A stretch of 64,000 nucleotides of DNA from Paragordius varius. Lineage: Eukaryota; Nematomorpha. Made by a program: the position numbers and the translations under genes. Position 1 is the stretch's first letter. Each line of letters opens with the position of its first letter. Location: the NCBI GenBank assembly GCA_964247055.1, contig OZ176051.1:6076001-6140000 (forward strand), given 5' to 3'. Positions 62,301 through 64,000 of the stretch are shown in pieces. The notes beneath the pieces are model-generated. The model was given only the letters and a program-made list of their open reading frames with translations. It made no database searches and had not been told where the DNA came from.

Positions 62301-64000
62301 AAAACTGCTAAACATTGTTGGATGATTCAATTTTATCTAAATGAATGACACTTTAGTTTAGAAAATTGTGCATATTTGGACAAAAAAACTTTTTTACTCT
62401 TTTTAATAGTCTGGATTATAAAATTTCGACAAAGGTACAAATTATGCGCCCATTAAACTTTAATCAAATAAAATTCTTCCAAGGTCAAAAATTATCTTTT
62501 TATTCTTCTACTATTCATAATAAAGTGTATTTTTTTAAAAAGGTTTCATTCTATTTCGACATCATAACTACGTGTAAATCTAGTTGGTTGTTGTGCGAAA
62601 ATCGATTCGATAATAATAATTACGATAACACGTTCTTATCAATGAATGTTAGAAACTTTACAGATTATAACTGTACGAATACCGAAATGCATCTGCACAA
62701 GCGTTATAGTTCAAATCGGCCAGATTTCGTAAGACTTAATTTATTTTATAAACATATTTCAACATACCGATAAAAATTTGAGAATTTATTCTTTATATAT
62801 TATATGAAAATCATTTTAAAAATAATTTTTTCAACATTACATAATATAATTTTTGCAAAAGGTATTTATTAAGGCTTATCCCAAAAAATTGGATACTGGA
62901 ACATAAATATTAAGCTTCGAGTGTCCACCTCAACCGCTACATTAAAATTGTATACTTGCGATACTAAAGCGTGATATATCCAGAGATGGCTCTCATAAGA
63001 ATTTAATCACCATCATTACAAAATTAAATATTTAATACAATAAAATTAAATTTAATGTAAAAAAAGTGTAATATTTTATCAAACTCTAATCCTAATTTAA
63101 TATAGTTAACTTTTTTTGTTTTATTTTACAACATTTTGAATTTTAATAATGATTGTTATGGCTGCAATCATAATAAGCGGTCAGAAAGCATAATGTTTAT
63201 TGACCGATTTATATACATTTCTTATTTGCATCACAATATTATATATAAACTTTATAAATCTTGAGAGAAGACAATAGCCAGGAAATGCGACCCATCATGT
63301 CAAAATTTTAAAAATTATTTTCACAAAAAGTGTGCACCATATAAAAATGCCCACATTATAGCAATTTAATTAGGTTAAGAATTTTGATGCAGCATTAGTA
63401 ATATTTCGCTTTAGATTGTTTTAACTTTTTAAGAAAATTTCGATAAAATGATTTGGCTTTAAAATTCCGATTTGAATTGTTCATGACATCTTAATTAAAA
63501 TCATAGCGAATTAGAAAACCTATATGCATGACTTATAAATAAATATTTAAAACAATAAAAAGAATACTTTTACCATAAGAATATTTACCCATACCTTTAA
63601 TAATCATATCGTTTTGGCTAGATATTTTGATTGTTGGTGGAAATAGTGTGATTTAGACTCTTGCACAGCTAAAGAACATTAACTTTTATTTAGTATATGA
63701 GGGAAAAATCGTATGCGTATTATATAAAATAGATATAGCACTAATTTTGTAGTGCACCAAATACTATTATATATAATATGCAAATATGCAGATATTTTAT
63801 ATGCAATATAACATTTTTAGCATGTACAAGCAAGTTTTTTTATTACTTAACAAGTTTAAGGGTTAAGGTATATCGATTAAAAGTTTGTCGTTTTGGAGAG
63901 TAAATGGAAGATTTTTGAATAATGAAAATGCAGATTGAACGCCATTTAAACAAATTGAAAATTAGCCAAAATGTTGATTGATGACCATAACTTTGTTAAT
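59234..64000 (+). CDS. Tandem copy of the secreted glycoprotein gene (gene copy 2, partial)
   Basis: Three exons are in the window: 59234-59340, 59753-59897 and 62543-62728. They have the same lengths (107, 145, 186) and phases as copy 1, and the gene continues past the right edge. The 146 residues visible comprise a signal peptide (MIQLLIIFYLAPYIGAGKTC), NSTVNSYKWSFDLVAHRSKN and the nearly invariant exon-3 block. All cysteines and sequons of the aligned part are kept, with one sequon NHT for NET, and an extra Cys ends exon 2. All splice sites are intact, so it looks functional. Intron 2 is 2.6 kb here against 11.8 kb in copy 1. Exon 4 would be expected beyond 64 kb. Confidence 0.8.
59753..59897 (+). 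CDS. Gene copy 2, exon 2
   Basis: Acceptor TTATTTAAG|C, donor TGT|GTAAGT. It ends in Cys (codon TGT) where copy 1 has Gly (GGC). Sixteen or so base differences from copy 1 fall almost all in replacement positions. Confidence 0.8.
60950..62047. mobile_element. CACTG-ended element with TTA duplications, 1098 bp (intron 2 of copy 2)
   Basis: The left end is CACTGTGTGCAAAAA and the inward right end CACTGTTTGCAAAAA, with one mismatch. Both sides carry TTA (60947-60949 and 62048-62050). The 3-bp duplication and CACTG ends recall the CACTA-like copies, but the interior is unrelated. A Tc1/mariner reading with TA target is possible but makes the ends unequal. No transposase was read. The site is not occupied in copy 1. 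Confidence 0.6.
62543..62728 (+). CDS. Gene copy 2, exon 3
   Basis: Acceptor TTAAAAAG|GTTTC, donor TTC|GTAAGA, both phase 0. Five replacement and five silent codon differences from copy 1 in 62 codons. Confidence 0.8.
62729..64000 (+). other. Intron 3 of gene copy 2
   Basis: It aligns in order with intron 3 of copy 1: GGATACTGGAACATAAA near 62890 and 40486, ATGGCTGCAA near 63158 and 40896, and TTAGCCAAAATGTT near 63961 and 43138. It lacks the Helitron. No exon was seen. Confidence 0.6.

Overview
The window is very AT-rich animal DNA with spliced genes, long introns and a heavy load of DNA transposons. GT..AG introns, an Asn-rich C2H2 zinc-finger protein and many hAT, CACTA-like, Helitron, mariner-MITE and RTE-like LINE copies point to an arthropod, probably an insect. 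The species cannot be named from the sequence. I see no rRNA, tRNA, CRISPR array or recognisable LTR element.

Layout. 1-3.2 kb: repeat relics. 3.7-13.5 kb, minus strand: a large zinc-finger exon (3700-6842) and, 5.8 kb upstream, a Ser/Thr/Asn-rich exon (12637-13352) with a probable 5' UTR exon and a small upstream ORF. They may be one transcription-factor gene, but their best splice sites do not join in frame. 13.5-27.4 kb: no gene seen; it holds MITEs, a CACTA-like element, a segment repeated at 54-56 kb and a 1.5-kb non-autonomous hAT.

27.5-57.6 kb, plus strand: the most interesting object, a gene I could assemble exon by exon. Nine exons join in phase to give a 456-residue protein with a signal peptide, about nine N-glycosylation sequons and ten cysteines. 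I do not recognise the family. A second tandem copy starts at 59.2 kb with three exons of the same lengths and phases and runs off the right edge. The two copies differ far more in amino acids than in silent sites in exon 2, but not in exon 3.

The introns of copy 1 are packed with insertions: a 5.7-kb tail-to-tail hAT palindrome, an RTE-like LINE, a CACTA-like copy, two Helitrons and nested hATs. Several have clean target-site duplications, and the paralogous introns or repeat copies show sites lacking the insertion. This allows a relative order of events to be read within the window: gene tandem duplication, then insertion of most mobile elements. The last exon of copy 1 lies between two 400-bp inverted repeats just before the promoter of copy 2.
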